Below are positions 33,995 to 44,340 of a stretch of 64,000 bases of DNA, piece by piece. The DNA is from CBFIDE01 sp965661265 (lineage in GTDB: Bacteria; Bacteroidota; Bacteroidia; Flavobacteriales; Schleiferiaceae). The DNA lies in assembly GCA_965661265.1 (NCBI GenBank), contig CBFIDE010000004.1, positions 85,010 to 149,009 of the forward strand. The letters are read 5' to 3'. Numbering within the stretch: the stretch's first letter is position 1; each line of letters opens with the position of its first letter. The translations under genes were made by a program, and so were the position numbers. The notes under the pieces were generated by a model. It was given only the letters and a program-made list of their open reading frames with translations. It was not told the DNA's origin and did not search any database.

Positions 33995-35155
33995 ATGCCG
34001 ATATTTCATACGCTGGGGAAAATCCCTCACAAAAGACATACTACCTTCCAAAAAGAAGATGGCTCGTACTACTACGAGCAACTTTTCGGAACAGAAGGAT
34101 TCAGCGGAATGTCTTCCCTTATTTATCATGAGCAAAGACCAACTCAAATTAAAAAGGTTTTAGGATCAAGGGATGTTACACCTGAAGTTGCTATTGCAAA
34201 AAATATTAGTAGTAAAATGTTAGATGGCTGGAAGGTGAAGCCAAAAGATGATTATCTAGAATCTAGAACTGCCGTTTTAGTAAATAATGATTGTCATATC
34301 TCTTTAGCCGCTCCAAGAAAATCCATGACGGACTACTATTATAAAAATGCGGATGCAGATGAAATGATCTTTATCCATAAAGGTGCTGGCACGCTGAGAA
34401 CCATGATGGGAAACCTCAAGTTTGGATATGGTGATTACCTAATCGTGCCAAGGGGAATTATCTATCAAATCGAATTTGATACTGATGATAATAGACTGTT
34501 CATAGTCGATTCATTTTCGCCAATTTATACTCCTAAGCGCTACAGAAATAATTTTGGTCAATTACTTGAACATTCTCCTTTTTGCGAGAGAGATATAAGA
34601 AGGCCGGAAGTTCTTGAAACTTACAATGAATCTGGAGAATTCTTAATGAAGATCAAAAAGGAAGGAGTAGAACACACTTTAGTCTACGCTTCTCACCCTT
34701 TTGATGTAGTTGGATGGGATGGAATGTGCTACCCTTATGCTTTTAATATTCTAGACTTTGAACCTATCACTGGTAGAGTTCACCAACCACCAACGGTTCA
34801 CCAAACATTTGAAGCACACAATTTTGTAATTTGCTCTTTTGTGCCAAGGCTTTACGACTATCATCCTGAGGCTATTCCTGCTCCATATAATCATTCTAAT
34901 ATAGATAGTGATGAAGTCCTGTATTATGTTGATGGTGACTTTATGAGTAGAAATCATGTTGACAAAGGATTTATTAGTCTTCACCCTGCCGGGATTCCAC
35001 ATGGTCCGCATCCTGGCGCTATGGAAAGATCTATCGGAAAGAAAGACACCTCTGAGCTTGCTGTAATGGTTGATACCTTTAAACCCTTACAAATAACAAA
35101 GGCGGCCCTTGAACTAAATGATGATGATTATTGGAAAAGCTGGATAGCGGAATAA
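33995..35155 (+). CDS. hmgA: Homogentisate 1,2-dioxygenase
   Basis: The 386-residue iron dioxygenase opens the ring of homogentisate in tyrosine and phenylalanine breakdown. The C-terminal cupin part carries the expected motifs 'RLYDYHPEAIPAPYNHSN' and 'ISLHPAGIPHGPHPG', with His and Glu iron ligands among them. The start MPIFHTLGKIPHKRHT is family-typical for Bacteroidota. It lies 27 nt upstream of hpd, which makes its substrate. The next enzymes (maleylacetoacetate isomerase, fumarylacetoacetase) are not in the window. Confidence 0.95.
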   Translation: MPIFHTLGKIPHKRHTTFQKEDGSYYYEQLFGTEGFSGMSSLIYHEQRPTQIKKVLGSRDVTPEVAIAKNISSKMLDGWKVKPKDDYLESRTAVLVNNDCHISLAAPRKSMTDYYYKNADADEMIFIHKGAGTLRTMMGNLKFGYGDYLIVPRGIIYQIEFDTDDNRLFIVDSFSPIYTPKRYRNNFGQLLEHSPFCERDIRRPEVLETYNESGEFLMKIKKEGVEHTLVYASHPFDVVGWDGMCYPYAFNILDFEPITGRVHQPPTVHQTFEAHNFVICSFVPRLYDYHPEAIPAPYNHSNIDSDEVLYYVDGDFMSRNHVDKGFISLHPAGIPHGPHPGAMERSIGKKDTSELAVMVDTFKPLQITKAALELNDDDYWKSWIAE

Positions 35156-35182
35156 TCTAATTAAAAACTAAAAAATCAACTT

Positions 35183-36328
<1,146 letters not shown>

Positions 36329-36341
36329 TAATAAATACTTT

Positions 36342-36374
36342 AAAAAAAGGCGAGCTATCTAACTCGCCTTTTTT
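36342..36374 (+). terminator. Rho-independent terminator after hpd
   Basis: A 12-bp stem AAAAAAGGCGAG/CTCGCCTTTTTT with an 8-nt loop begins 14 nt after the stop. Confidence 0.92.
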
Positions 36375-36431
36375 AATTTTAGACGAACAACTTTAAGGTT
36401 CAATTCATTGTCCTTAAGTAAACCCTCAAGA

Positions 36432-38909
36432 ATGAAATTTCTATTTACTCTAATTCTTTCTTTTGCCTCTCTTTTATCATTTGGTCAATACAAAGTAAGT
36501 GGTAAAGTGGTTGATTCGAATGACAAACTTCCTTTAGCCTTTGTCAACATTACCATCAATGGAAGTAATATTGGAAGCTCTACGGATTTAGATGGTGAGT
36601 TTGAAATTGATCATTACAACGAAATAAAGAGTATTGAGCTAAGTTATTTGGGCTATTCTAAGGTTAGAATCAATAATCCTACTGAGAATATGACCCTTGA
36701 AATGGTTGAAGTTGCGAGCAAACTTTCTGAAGTTGTGGTAGTTGCAGGAGTAAATCCAGCGCATAGGATAATCAATTTTGCGGCAGAGAATAGAAATCTG
36801 AACAAACCGGAGGCAAACGGTCCTTTCTCTTATAAGTCATACAGCAAATTCATCTTCACCGCAGAGCAAGACACAAATGACGCTAAAATTGTGCGTAAAG
36901 AATTTAGCAATGAAGATACAAGTTACTTCTATGTTGACTCCTCTGGCTATAATATTGCTGAGTATTTAGATGACAAGCATTTATTTCTAATTGAAACACT
37001 TACTGAAAGAAAATATTTACCGCCTTCGCGCGATAACGAGACGGTGCTTGCGAACAGAACTTCTGGTTTTGAAAATCCAATGTTTAGCTTGATAGCTACA
37101 GAATTACAAAGTTTTTCTTTTTATCAAGATTTTATCTCAATCGCGGGTCAAGATTATTTGAATCCTATTACTCCTAAAAGTACAGGGCGATATTTCTATA
37201 TTATTGAAGACACTTTATTTAACTCCCCTATAGACACAGTTTTTAAAATTTCATTTAGACCCAGAGAGAATCAAACTTTCAACTGTCTAGTAGGAGAAAT
37301 CTCAATTAACACAAGTAATTGGGCTATTGAAAATGTGAAGGCAAGCCCTTCAAAAAGTAAAGATGAAGTGGGAATTAACATCTTTATTCAACAACTCTAC
37401 AAAAGGTTTGATGATCATGCATGGTTTCCCGTCCAATTAAATGCTGATCTTGATTTTGGGGCTAGTGTTTCTATCAATACAGCGATGCCAGTAGCTACAA
37501 TGAGAACTTATCTCTTTGATATATCATTAAATGCAGAATTGAATAAAAAAGATATTTCAAGAGCCAGTGTTAGTCTAAATGAAAATTCTCAAAAAGAAAG
37601 TGATGCTTTACTCGCTCAGTATAGACCTAAACCTATTGATCCGAAAGAAGAAAGAACCTATGAATTTGTAGACTCTGTAGGTGACGAGTTTAATTTTGAT
37701 AGAAATCTAAAAATTCTACAAGCCTTTGTTTCAGGAAAAGTACCCGTCTATTTCATAGATATTGATTTAAATAGAATCCTGAATTACAACTACTATGAGG
37801 GTATTAGATTAGGGTTTGGTGCTCATACAAATAGCCGATTCTCTGATTGGTTTAAAATAGGCGGTTATTACGCCTACGGTTTTGGAGATGAAGTTTCTAA
37901 ATATGGATGGGATGCAGAAGCCACCATCAATAAAAACACTGGATTCAAGCTATATGGAGGTTACCTCTTTGACATCTTTGAAACTGCAGGCCTTTCATAC
38001 TTGACAAAACCAGCAGGATCTATATTTCAGGATAATTACCGTCAGCTTTTTATTCCACAATTTGACGAAGTCTCAAGGTATTATGCAGGAATTAAATATG
38101 ACATCCTTGGCAATTTAGCATCTCAAGTTGAAGTGAGAAGAGAGAACAACTTTACAGTTGGTGACTATGCTTATAGTTACAATCCAAATGAAAATGTTCC
38201 TTTTTCAAATGGCTTTAATTATTCGGAGGCTGTCCTATCATTTAAATATACTCCAAAGACTAGATTTGTAGAAGGTGGTGGAATGAATAAAATTATTCTT
38301 CAGGAAAATTACCCACAGTTTTTTCTTCAGTACACCAATGGATTTAAATCTGAACTATTAGAATCTGACTTCAGCTATAATAAACTAGATCTTAAAGCAA
38401 TACTGAAGAAAAGAAGTATCATTTTAGGAGAGAGCACATTAGAAGTAAGTGCAGGAAAGGTCTTTGGCGATGTTCCATATCAAAAACTATATGCTGGTCG
38501 TGCTAACTGGGTGAGAGATGGGAGTTTATTGGAAGGCATCTTCAATATTGCGGACAGATCTTCATTTGAAACTATGAGATTTAATGAATTTGTTTCGGAC
38601 CAATACTTTTTAGTTGCTTTTAGACAAGATTTAAAATCACTGCTATTTAAAAAGGGGAAATTTGCTCCTCATATTGAAATTGTCAGTAGAGTAATGTTCG
38701 GTAGCTTAGATAATCCGGAAAACCATAATGGCTTGAGTAACTCCAGCCTTGAAGAAGGGTACTACGAATCTGGACTTGAGCTGAACAGATTGCTTGTAAA
38801 TGGAATCTCTGGTTTTGGTTTTGGATTCTATTATAGATACGGACCATATCATTTGGCTGAATTCGAAGATAATTTTGCGATTAAGCTGAGCTCTAAGTTT
38901 AGCTTCTAA
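36432..38909 (+). CDS. DUF5686 and carboxypeptidase-like regulatory domain protein
   Basis: This 825-residue outer-membrane-type protein has a signal peptide (about 1-18, ending FGQ), a carboxypeptidase-like regulatory domain (about 20-100; 'KVSGKVVDSNDKLPLAFVNI') and a long DUF5686 region with a beta-barrel-like C-terminal half ending FAIKLSSKFSF (terminal Phe, as in outer-membrane proteins). Function is unknown. The frame begins at a TTG 24 nt upstream, but the ATG at 36432 directly precedes the signal peptide and was chosen. Confidence 0.82.
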   Translation: MKFLFTLILSFASLLSFGQYKVSGKVVDSNDKLPLAFVNITINGSNIGSSTDLDGEFEIDHYNEIKSIELSYLGYSKVRINNPTENMTLEMVEVASKLSEVVVVAGVNPAHRIINFAAENRNLNKPEANGPFSYKSYSKFIFTAEQDTNDAKIVRKEFSNEDTSYFYVDSSGYNIAEYLDDKHLFLIETLTERKYLPPSRDNETVLANRTSGFENPMFSLIATELQSFSFYQDFISIAGQDYLNPITPKSTGRYFYIIEDTLFNSPIDTVFKISFRPRENQTFNCLVGEISINTSNWAIENVKASPSKSKDEVGINIFIQQLYKRFDDHAWFPVQLNADLDFGASVSINTAMPVATMRTYLFDISLNAELNKKDISRASVSLNENSQKESDALLAQYRPKPIDPKEERTYEFVDSVGDEFNFDRNLKILQAFVSGKVPVYFIDIDLNRILNYNYYEGIRLGFGAHTNSRFSDWFKIGGYYAYGFGDEVSKYGWDAEATINKNTGFKLYGGYLFDIFETAGLSYLTKPAGSIFQDNYRQLFIPQFDEVSRYYAGIKYDILGNLASQVEVRRENNFTVGDYAYSYNPNENVPFSNGFNYSEAVLSFKYTPKTRFVEGGGMNKIILQENYPQFFLQYTNGFKSELLESDFSYNKLDLKAILKKRSIILGESTLEVSAGKVFGDVPYQKLYAGRANWVRDGSLLEGIFNIADRSSFETMRFNEFVSDQYFLVAFRQDLKSLLFKKGKFAPHIEIVSRVMFGSLDNPENHNGLSNSSLEEGYYESGLELNRLLVNGISGFGFGFYYRYGPYHLAEFEDNFAIKLSSKFSF

Positions 38910-38931
38910 GCCCATATTGGGGCTGTCTTTT
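38909..38931 (+). terminator. Weak terminator after the DUF5686 gene
   Basis: AGCCC, a 6-nt loop and GGGCT at the stop codon are followed by GTCTTTT. The stem is short, so read-through is likely. Confidence 0.4.
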
Positions 38932-38986
38932 CAGTAATTTATGCTTAATTTGCGCCATAATTGGCTATCGGCTGCAGCAAACTACT

Positions 38987-41395
38987 ATGTTTACAAGCAT
39001 TGCAAGATTAATACTTAGAAATAGAATTCTCATGCTAGTTCTACTGGCGATAGGAACTGCCTTTATGATCTATAAAGGTAAGGACGTTGAGGTTTCCTAT
39101 AAATTCTCGCGCTTACTTCCAATAACTGATTCTGTTCAAATCGAGTATAATAAGTTTAATGAAGATTTTAAACAGGTTGGGAATACCATAGTTATAGCGG
39201 CAGAGAACCTAGAAGTATTTGATCGTGACAATTATAATACTTGGCTTCAACTTGAAAGAGATTTAAAAGCAATTGAAGGAGTTCAAAATGTAGTCTCGCC
39301 TATTAGCTCCTATGATCTCAGAAGAAATGACAGTCTTCAGGAATTAGAAATATTATCCTTTGAAAGCCTACGAGAAGAACTTACAATAGAAGAACAATCC
39401 GACCTTTTCTATAATCTTCCCTTCTATAAAGGTATTCTCTATAGTAAAGATTTAACTACACCTTTAATGCTTGTTCAGATAGAGGGTGATGACCTTTATG
39501 TCAAAAGAATTGTAGAAATTATCGAAGAAATTAGAGTAATTAACGCTGCATTTGAAGAAAAGACGAAAGTTGAACTGCATACATCTGGATTACCTTGGAT
39601 TAGAATGGCTAACACTAAAAAGGTAAGTAAAGAGATTTTCCTTTTTATAGCACTGTCGCTTTCCATTACAAGCTTACTGCTGTACTTCTTTTTGAGATCT
39701 TTTAAAGCCACAATAATTTCTTTGTTAGTCGTAATCATTGCGGTTTGTTGGACCTTCGGTTTGATTTCCGGGCTAGGATTTAAAATAACCATGCTAAGCA
39801 GCTTGGTTCCTTCTCTTATTATCGTAATCGGAGTCCCCAACTGTATCTTCCTGATTAATAAATATCACAATGAATATAAAGAACATAAGAATCAAATATT
39901 ATCTGTTCAGCGTGTAATACGCAGAATTGGGGCGGCGACGCTCCTTACAAATACTACAACTGCTTTAGGTTTTGCAGCCCTTATTTTAACGGACAGTATA
40001 ATTCTCAGAGAGTTTGGAATAGTTGCGTCGATTAATATTTTAATGGTCTTTGTGATCAGTATTATTATAATTCCCATTTCATATTCATTCTCTAAGGTTC
40101 CTAAACCAAGACATTATAGTCACCTAGAAAAAAATTGGGTAAGTCTATTTCTAAATTTCCTTATTAATACGGTCGAGAATAGAAGAACAACCGTCTATAT
40201 TATCTTCTTTATACTTACTGGCTTCGGTATTGTAGGCACAACTAAGATTCTTACAACTGGTAATCTATCGGAGGAATTTCCAAAAAATGGTACCCTTTAT
40301 AAAGATTTAAAATTCCTAGAAAATAAATTTGGTGGTGTTGTGCCTTTAGAAATCATAATTGATACTAAGAAACCAAAAGGAGTACAAAAGACAGGGAACC
40401 TTAAAAAAATCAATAAGCTCCAGGAAAGACTTTCTGAAATTCCTGAGCTTTCTAAGTCAGTATCTATTGTTGATGGAGTGAAGTTTGCCAAGCAAGCTTA
40501 TTTTCAAGGAGACAGCAGTTTTTACAGACTTCCAACGCGTCAAGAAAGAAGTTTTATTGCTGATTATTTACCAGACAGTGAATCAAATATTTCTCTTTTA
40601 AGCTCTCTTACAGACAGCACAGGCCAAGTGGCAAGGGTAAGTGTTAAAATTGAAGATTTAGGAACGGAGGATAGCAAGATTGTGATGTCCCAAATAAAGC
40701 GGATTACTGACAATGTATTTAGTCCCGACAAATACGATGTCACTATTACTGGCGCTTCAGTTGTGTTCTTAAAGGGTACAGATTATTTAATCAAAAACTT
40801 AATGATCAGTCTATTGCTGGCGATTCTGGTAATATCTATCATCATGGCACTCCTTTTCAGATCCATGGCGATGGTAGTTGTTTCTCTGATACCTAATTTA
40901 TTTCCTCTCTTGGTCACAGCCGGGATTATGGGATTCTTTGGCATTCCATTAAAACCAAGTACCATATTAGTTTTCAGCATTGCATTTGGGATATCTGTGG
41001 ACGACACCATTCACTTTCTTGCTAAATACCGTCAAGAGTTACGGCACTCAAATTGGAATATTTATGATTCTGTAATTGCTTCAATTCACGAAACTGGAAT
41101 TAGTATGTTCTATACAAGCATCGTACTATTTTTTGGTTTCTCAGTCTTTATGGCATCAAGCTTTGGGGGAACGGTGAGCTTAGGTATCTTAGTTTCATTG
41201 ACACTAATTATTGCAATGCTGAGTAATCTAATTCTTCTTCCTGGATTACTTTTAAGTTTAGAAAAATTAGTGGCGAATAAAATCTTTAACAATCCAATCA
41301 TTAGAATCTATAGAGACGAGGAAGAGGAAGAAGAAGAGGACAAAAAGGAAGAAGAAGAGGAATTGATTAGATTAGATAAAAATCACAAGGCGTAG
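38987..41395 (+). CDS. RND/MMPL-family transporter
   Basis: The 802-residue protein has the layout of RND transporters: a first helix (about 12-28), an extracytoplasmic domain, helices at about 218-385, a second external domain (about 430-605) and helices at about 610-775. The 'GISVDDTIHFLAKYRQEL' segment near 680 is typical of the MMPL/hydrophobe exporter branch. The C-terminus is a run of Asp/Glu and Lys (EEEEEEEDKKEEEEE), probably cytoplasmic. The substrate is unknown; lipids or hopanoids are handled by relatives. A second, shorter family member lies at 57761-59974. It appears to head an operon with rfbA and the prenyl synthase gene. Confidence 0.87.
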   Translation: MFTSIARLILRNRILMLVLLAIGTAFMIYKGKDVEVSYKFSRLLPITDSVQIEYNKFNEDFKQVGNTIVIAAENLEVFDRDNYNTWLQLERDLKAIEGVQNVVSPISSYDLRRNDSLQELEILSFESLREELTIEEQSDLFYNLPFYKGILYSKDLTTPLMLVQIEGDDLYVKRIVEIIEEIRVINAAFEEKTKVELHTSGLPWIRMANTKKVSKEIFLFIALSLSITSLLLYFFLRSFKATIISLLVVIIAVCWTFGLISGLGFKITMLSSLVPSLIIVIGVPNCIFLINKYHNEYKEHKNQILSVQRVIRRIGAATLLTNTTTALGFAALILTDSIILREFGIVASINILMVFVISIIIIPISYSFSKVPKPRHYSHLEKNWVSLFLNFLINTVENRRTTVYIIFFILTGFGIVGTTKILTTGNLSEEFPKNGTLYKDLKFLENKFGGVVPLEIIIDTKKPKGVQKTGNLKKINKLQERLSEIPELSKSVSIVDGVKFAKQAYFQGDSSFYRLPTRQERSFIADYLPDSESNISLLSSLTDSTGQVARVSVKIEDLGTEDSKIVMSQIKRITDNVFSPDKYDVTITGASVVFLKGTDYLIKNLMISLLLAILVISIIMALLFRSMAMVVVSLIPNLFPLLVTAGIMGFFGIPLKPSTILVFSIAFGISVDDTIHFLAKYRQELRHSNWNIYDSVIASIHETGISMFYTSIVLFFGFSVFMASSFGGTVSLGILVSLTLIIAMLSNLILLPGLLLSLEKLVANKIFNNPIIRIYRDEEEEEEEDKKEEEEELIRLDKNHKA

Positions 41396-41398
41396 TAT

Positions 41399-42262
41399 AT
41401 GAAAGGAATAATATTAGCAGGAGGCTCAGGCACTAGACTGCACCCATTGACCTTAGCAGTTTCAAAACAGCTCATGCCCATTTATGATAAGCCGATGATT
41501 TATTATCCATTGAGCACATTAATGCAAGCCGGAATTAAAGACATTCTTATTATCAGCACTCCTCATGACATGCCTTTATTTCAAAAACTTCTAGGTGATG
41601 GAAGTAGAATAGGATGTAAATTCACTTATACCATACAAGAAAAACCAAATGGTTTGGCTCAGGCTTTTGTGTTAGGAGAAGAGTTTATTGGAGACGATTG
41701 TGTTGCACTTGTTCTTGGGGATAATATATTTTATGGTAGCGAAATGCCTAAACTACTTCAGGCATCTAAAAATCCGAGTGGCGGAATAGTTTTCGCATAT
41801 CAAGTTTCTGATCCTAAGAGGTATGGTGTAGTAGAATTTAATGAAAATTTACAGGCAATTTCAATTGAAGAAAAGCCGGAGAAACCGAAATCAAAATATG
41901 CAGTTCCAGGATTGTATTTTTATGACAACAAGGTGGTTGAGATTGCCAAAAATTTAAAGCCTAGCCCAAGAGGTGAATATGAAATTACTGACATTAACAA
42001 GGCATATCTAGAAAACTCAGACCTTAGTGTTGGCATCCTTGACAGAGGAACGGCTTGGCTAGATACTGGAACCTTTCCAAGCCTCATGCAAGCCGCACAA
42101 TTTGTTCAAGTAATAGAAGAAAGACAAGGTCTTAAGGTCGGTTGTATTGAAGAAGTTGCCTTTGAGCAAGGATTCATTGATGCTGAACAACTTAAAAAAA
42201 TTGCAACTCCTCTTTTAAAAAGTGGTTATGGTGAATACCTTTTAGGGCTAATAGAGAAATAA
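41399..42262 (+). CDS. rfbA: Glucose-1-phosphate thymidylyltransferase
   Basis: The 287-residue enzyme makes dTDP-glucose for dTDP-rhamnose and related sugars of the cell surface. Motifs: 'GIILAGGSGTRLHPLT' (3-18), 'SKQLMPIYDKPMIYYPLSTL' (22-41), 'LGDNIFYG' and 'EYEITDINKAYL'. It begins 3 nt after the MMPL gene. The other rhamnose genes (rfbB, C, D) are not in the window, so the gene is separate from its pathway. Confidence 0.94.
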   Translation: MKGIILAGGSGTRLHPLTLAVSKQLMPIYDKPMIYYPLSTLMQAGIKDILIISTPHDMPLFQKLLGDGSRIGCKFTYTIQEKPNGLAQAFVLGEEFIGDDCVALVLGDNIFYGSEMPKLLQASKNPSGGIVFAYQVSDPKRYGVVEFNENLQAISIEEKPEKPKSKYAVPGLYFYDNKVVEIAKNLKPSPRGEYEITDINKAYLENSDLSVGILDRGTAWLDTGTFPSLMQAAQFVQVIEERQGLKVGCIEEVAFEQGFIDAEQLKKIATPLLKSGYGEYLLGLIEK

Positions 42263-42265
42263 GAA

Positions 42266-43237
42266 ATGCAACGAATTCCAGAATACACTAAGCTTTTAGA
42301 AAAAGCTTTAATTGATTATTCACTTCCTACTGAGCCTGCTAAATTATATGAGCCTATTTCTTATATTCTTACATTGGGAGGAAAAAGACTTAGGCCTGCC
42401 ATGTGCTTGGCTGCCGCTGAGCTTTTTGGAGGCTCAGTTAAGGATGCTTTAAATCCAGCTCTAGCTGTAGAATTATTTCACAATTTTTCCCTAATTCATG
42501 ATGACATCATGGATGAAGCTGATAAACGAAGAGGAAAGCCTACTGTTCATATTAAATGGAATTCTAATGTTGCAATTCTATCCGGAGATGCCATGTTAGT
42601 GAAAGCATATCAAGAACTAGGAAAAGTAAATAGTTCAATACTTCCAGATGCTTTAAGTCTATTTTCTCAAACTGCATTAGAAGTATGTGAAGGCCAACAA
42701 ATGGACATGGATTTTGAAGATAGAAATGATGTTTCTGAAGAAGAGTATTTAGAAATGATCAAACTAAAAACTTCTGTTCTTCTTGCATCTTCACTAAAAC
42801 TAGGAGCTATATGTGCTAATGCTCCTAAAGAAGACCAATTAGCCATTTATAATTTTGGATTAAATATTGGTTTAGCTTTTCAGATTCAAGATGATATCCT
42901 GGATGCTTACGGAGATCCTGAGAAATTTGGGAAAATAGTGGGTGGCGATATTATTAATGACAAAAAAACACTTTTGATGCTACATGCAAGAAAAGTTGCT
43001 AGCACTGAGCATTTAAAAGAATTGGATGCATTAGCATTAAACAACCAAGAACCAGAAGCTAAGGTTTCCAGAGTATTAGAAATTTTTGAAGAATTAAAAA
43101 TAAAAAAATTCGCAGAAGATAAGCGAAATTACTACTTCGAAGTATCCTTAAAAAACTTGAAAAGCCTACATTGTTCGAGCCCTATTATTAATGAATTAGA
43201 ACACTTTGCTGCCTATTTAGTCCATAGAGATCATTAG
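42266..43237 (+). CDS. Polyprenyl diphosphate synthase
   Basis: The 323-residue trans-prenyltransferase joins isopentenyl units. The first Asp-rich motif reads 'HDDIMDEADKRRGKPTVH' (near 79-96) and the second 'QIQDDILDAYGD' (near 207-218). Family length and residues fit geranyl/farnesyl or geranylgeranyl diphosphate synthases; chain length cannot be set reliably from sequence alone. It starts 3 nt after rfbA. Confidence 0.92.
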   Translation: MQRIPEYTKLLEKALIDYSLPTEPAKLYEPISYILTLGGKRLRPAMCLAAAELFGGSVKDALNPALAVELFHNFSLIHDDIMDEADKRRGKPTVHIKWNSNVAILSGDAMLVKAYQELGKVNSSILPDALSLFSQTALEVCEGQQMDMDFEDRNDVSEEEYLEMIKLKTSVLLASSLKLGAICANAPKEDQLAIYNFGLNIGLAFQIQDDILDAYGDPEKFGKIVGGDIINDKKTLLMLHARKVASTEHLKELDALALNNQEPEAKVSRVLEIFEELKIKKFAEDKRNYYFEVSLKNLKSLHCSSPIINELEHFAAYLVHRDH

Positions 43238-43252
43238 GCGTAAACATTCAAG

Positions 43253-43567
43253 GTGGAAATTTCAAGTATCCTTAAAAACAACGACCTTCTTTGCAAACTC
43301 ATTGCTCAGATAAATAAAGATATGGAAACAAGTATTTCCATATCAAAAGAAGGTGTATTTCCTAGCCTAGAGGAAATCAAGGAAGAATTAGTCTACAACC
43401 TTCAAACTCCCGATGCCCTCAAAAGGCTTTATAAGGTTGATTTAGACGAAGATAAAATTCAAGAAGCAGTTATGAACTCCCCTACCCCATTGCATGACAT
43501 TGCTTTCATGGTAATTCATAGAGTTGCCCAAAAAGTGTCATTAAAGGCTCAATCTTCTCAAAAGTAA
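43253..43567 (+). CDS. Small helical protein of unknown function
   Basis: The 104-residue protein begins with GTG (43253), 15 nt after the prenyl synthase. It is charged and predicted mainly helical, without signal peptide or membrane segment. The segment 'NSPTPLHDIAFMVIHRVAQK' near the C-terminus looks conserved in character but I cannot name a family. Its last 10 nt overlap the opposite-strand outer-membrane protein gene. An ATG at 43321 is a possible shorter start. Confidence 0.5.
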   Translation: MEISSILKNNDLLCKLIAQINKDMETSISISKEGVFPSLEEIKEELVYNLQTPDALKRLYKVDLDEDKIQEAVMNSPTPLHDIAFMVIHRVAQKVSLKAQSSQK

Positions 43568-44211
43568 AAATTGATAAAAGGAGAAAAGCCTGAAGGATAT
43601 GGAGATCTATAATCCTGGACCAAATCATATCTAAAACCTATTTGTACAAAGCCTTTTTCACCAGTTGGTTGACTAAATCCACCGGCAATAAAAAGCATAT
43701 TGACCCAAAGGTTTTCTACTTCACCAAGGCCTGATGAAGTATAGCCTTGGAAATCTCTATTTATCATCTCCCATTGAAGGCCTAAGAACAATTTACTAGT
43801 AGGAAAGAAACTCAAATTTACATTAGGGCCATACATATGATCTTCATATCTCGGCCCCTTAACCAAGCCTCCTGCTCCAGCATAATACTCAGAGCTATAA
43901 TATTGATAAATAAATCCTACTGTTGGCACAAACCAGTCATTTACCCTATACCCAACATTAGGAGAAAGATAGATTAAATCTACAGTTCCAAACTGCAAGC
44001 TCAAACCTCCTCCATAAACTAACTTATTTGGATCAAAGCCAGATTTGGAGCTTTGATCTGGCCGCGATGACTTTGGCTCTGGAACTTTAGCAATATTTTC
44101 TTGCTTGGGACTTTCGCCTGAATTTTTATCAAATCTATTAACTACCTGGGCTGAGATAGAACAGGACAAAAAAGTAATAAAAACGACTAAAGTGAGTTTT
44201 TCGAACTTCAT
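43558..44211 (-). CDS. Outer-membrane beta-barrel protein
   Basis: The 217-residue protein has a signal peptide (about 1-21, ending SISAQ), a short Ser/Pro/Lys-rich linker, then alternating hydrophobic strands and Gly/Tyr-rich turns ('GGGLSLQFGTVDLIYLSPNVGYRV', 'GLQWEMINRDF', 'IGFRYDLV') and ends in FINFYF, a terminal Phe typical of outer-membrane barrels. I place the start at 44211, next to the signal peptide; the upstream Met (44232) would lie almost at the -7 element. Function is unknown. Confidence 0.65.
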   Translation of the reverse strand: MKFEKLTLVVFITFLSCSISAQVVNRFDKNSGESPKQENIAKVPEPKSSRPDQSSKSGFDPNKLVYGGGLSLQFGTVDLIYLSPNVGYRVNDWFVPTVGFIYQYYSSEYYAGAGGLVKGPRYEDHMYGPNVNLSFFPTSKLFLGLQWEMINRDFQGYTSSGLGEVENLWVNMLFIAGGFSQPTGEKGFVQIGFRYDLVQDYRSPYPSGFSPFINFYF

Positions 44212-44229
44212 TCTTTCAATATTGTTACA

Positions 44230-44237
44230 CAAATGTA
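44230..44237 (-). promoter_or_regulatory. -7 element for the outer-membrane protein gene
   Basis: The minus strand reads TACATTTG (TAnnTTTG), 18 nt before the ATG at 44211. It supports that start over 44232. Confidence 0.4.
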
Positions 44238-44302
44238 GTAAAGCCTTTTCAACAAGATTATAAGCTATTGCTAAATAGAAGCGAAAAGAGTTTAAAAAGT
44301 AT

Positions 44303-44310
44303 TAATTTTG
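44303..44310 (+). promoter_or_regulatory. -7 element for sucA-sucB
   Basis: TAATTTTG, an exact TAnnTTTG, 30 nt before the sucA ATG. No TTG at -33 spacing. Confidence 0.4.
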
Positions 44311-44340
44311 ACAAAATTTTAAGAGACCCATTCTAATATT

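Noticed and set aside
39496..39840. Antisense frames within the MMPL transporter gene (also 40297-40491, 40783-41010)
   Set aside because: Hydrophobic antisense frames are expected opposite membrane-protein genes and none has start signals or family similarity.
41320..41375. Simple Glu/Lys-rich tract as a possible microsatellite
   Set aside because: It is the coding of the acidic C-terminus of the MMPL protein, with mixed GAA/GAG/GAC codons, not a pure tandem repeat.
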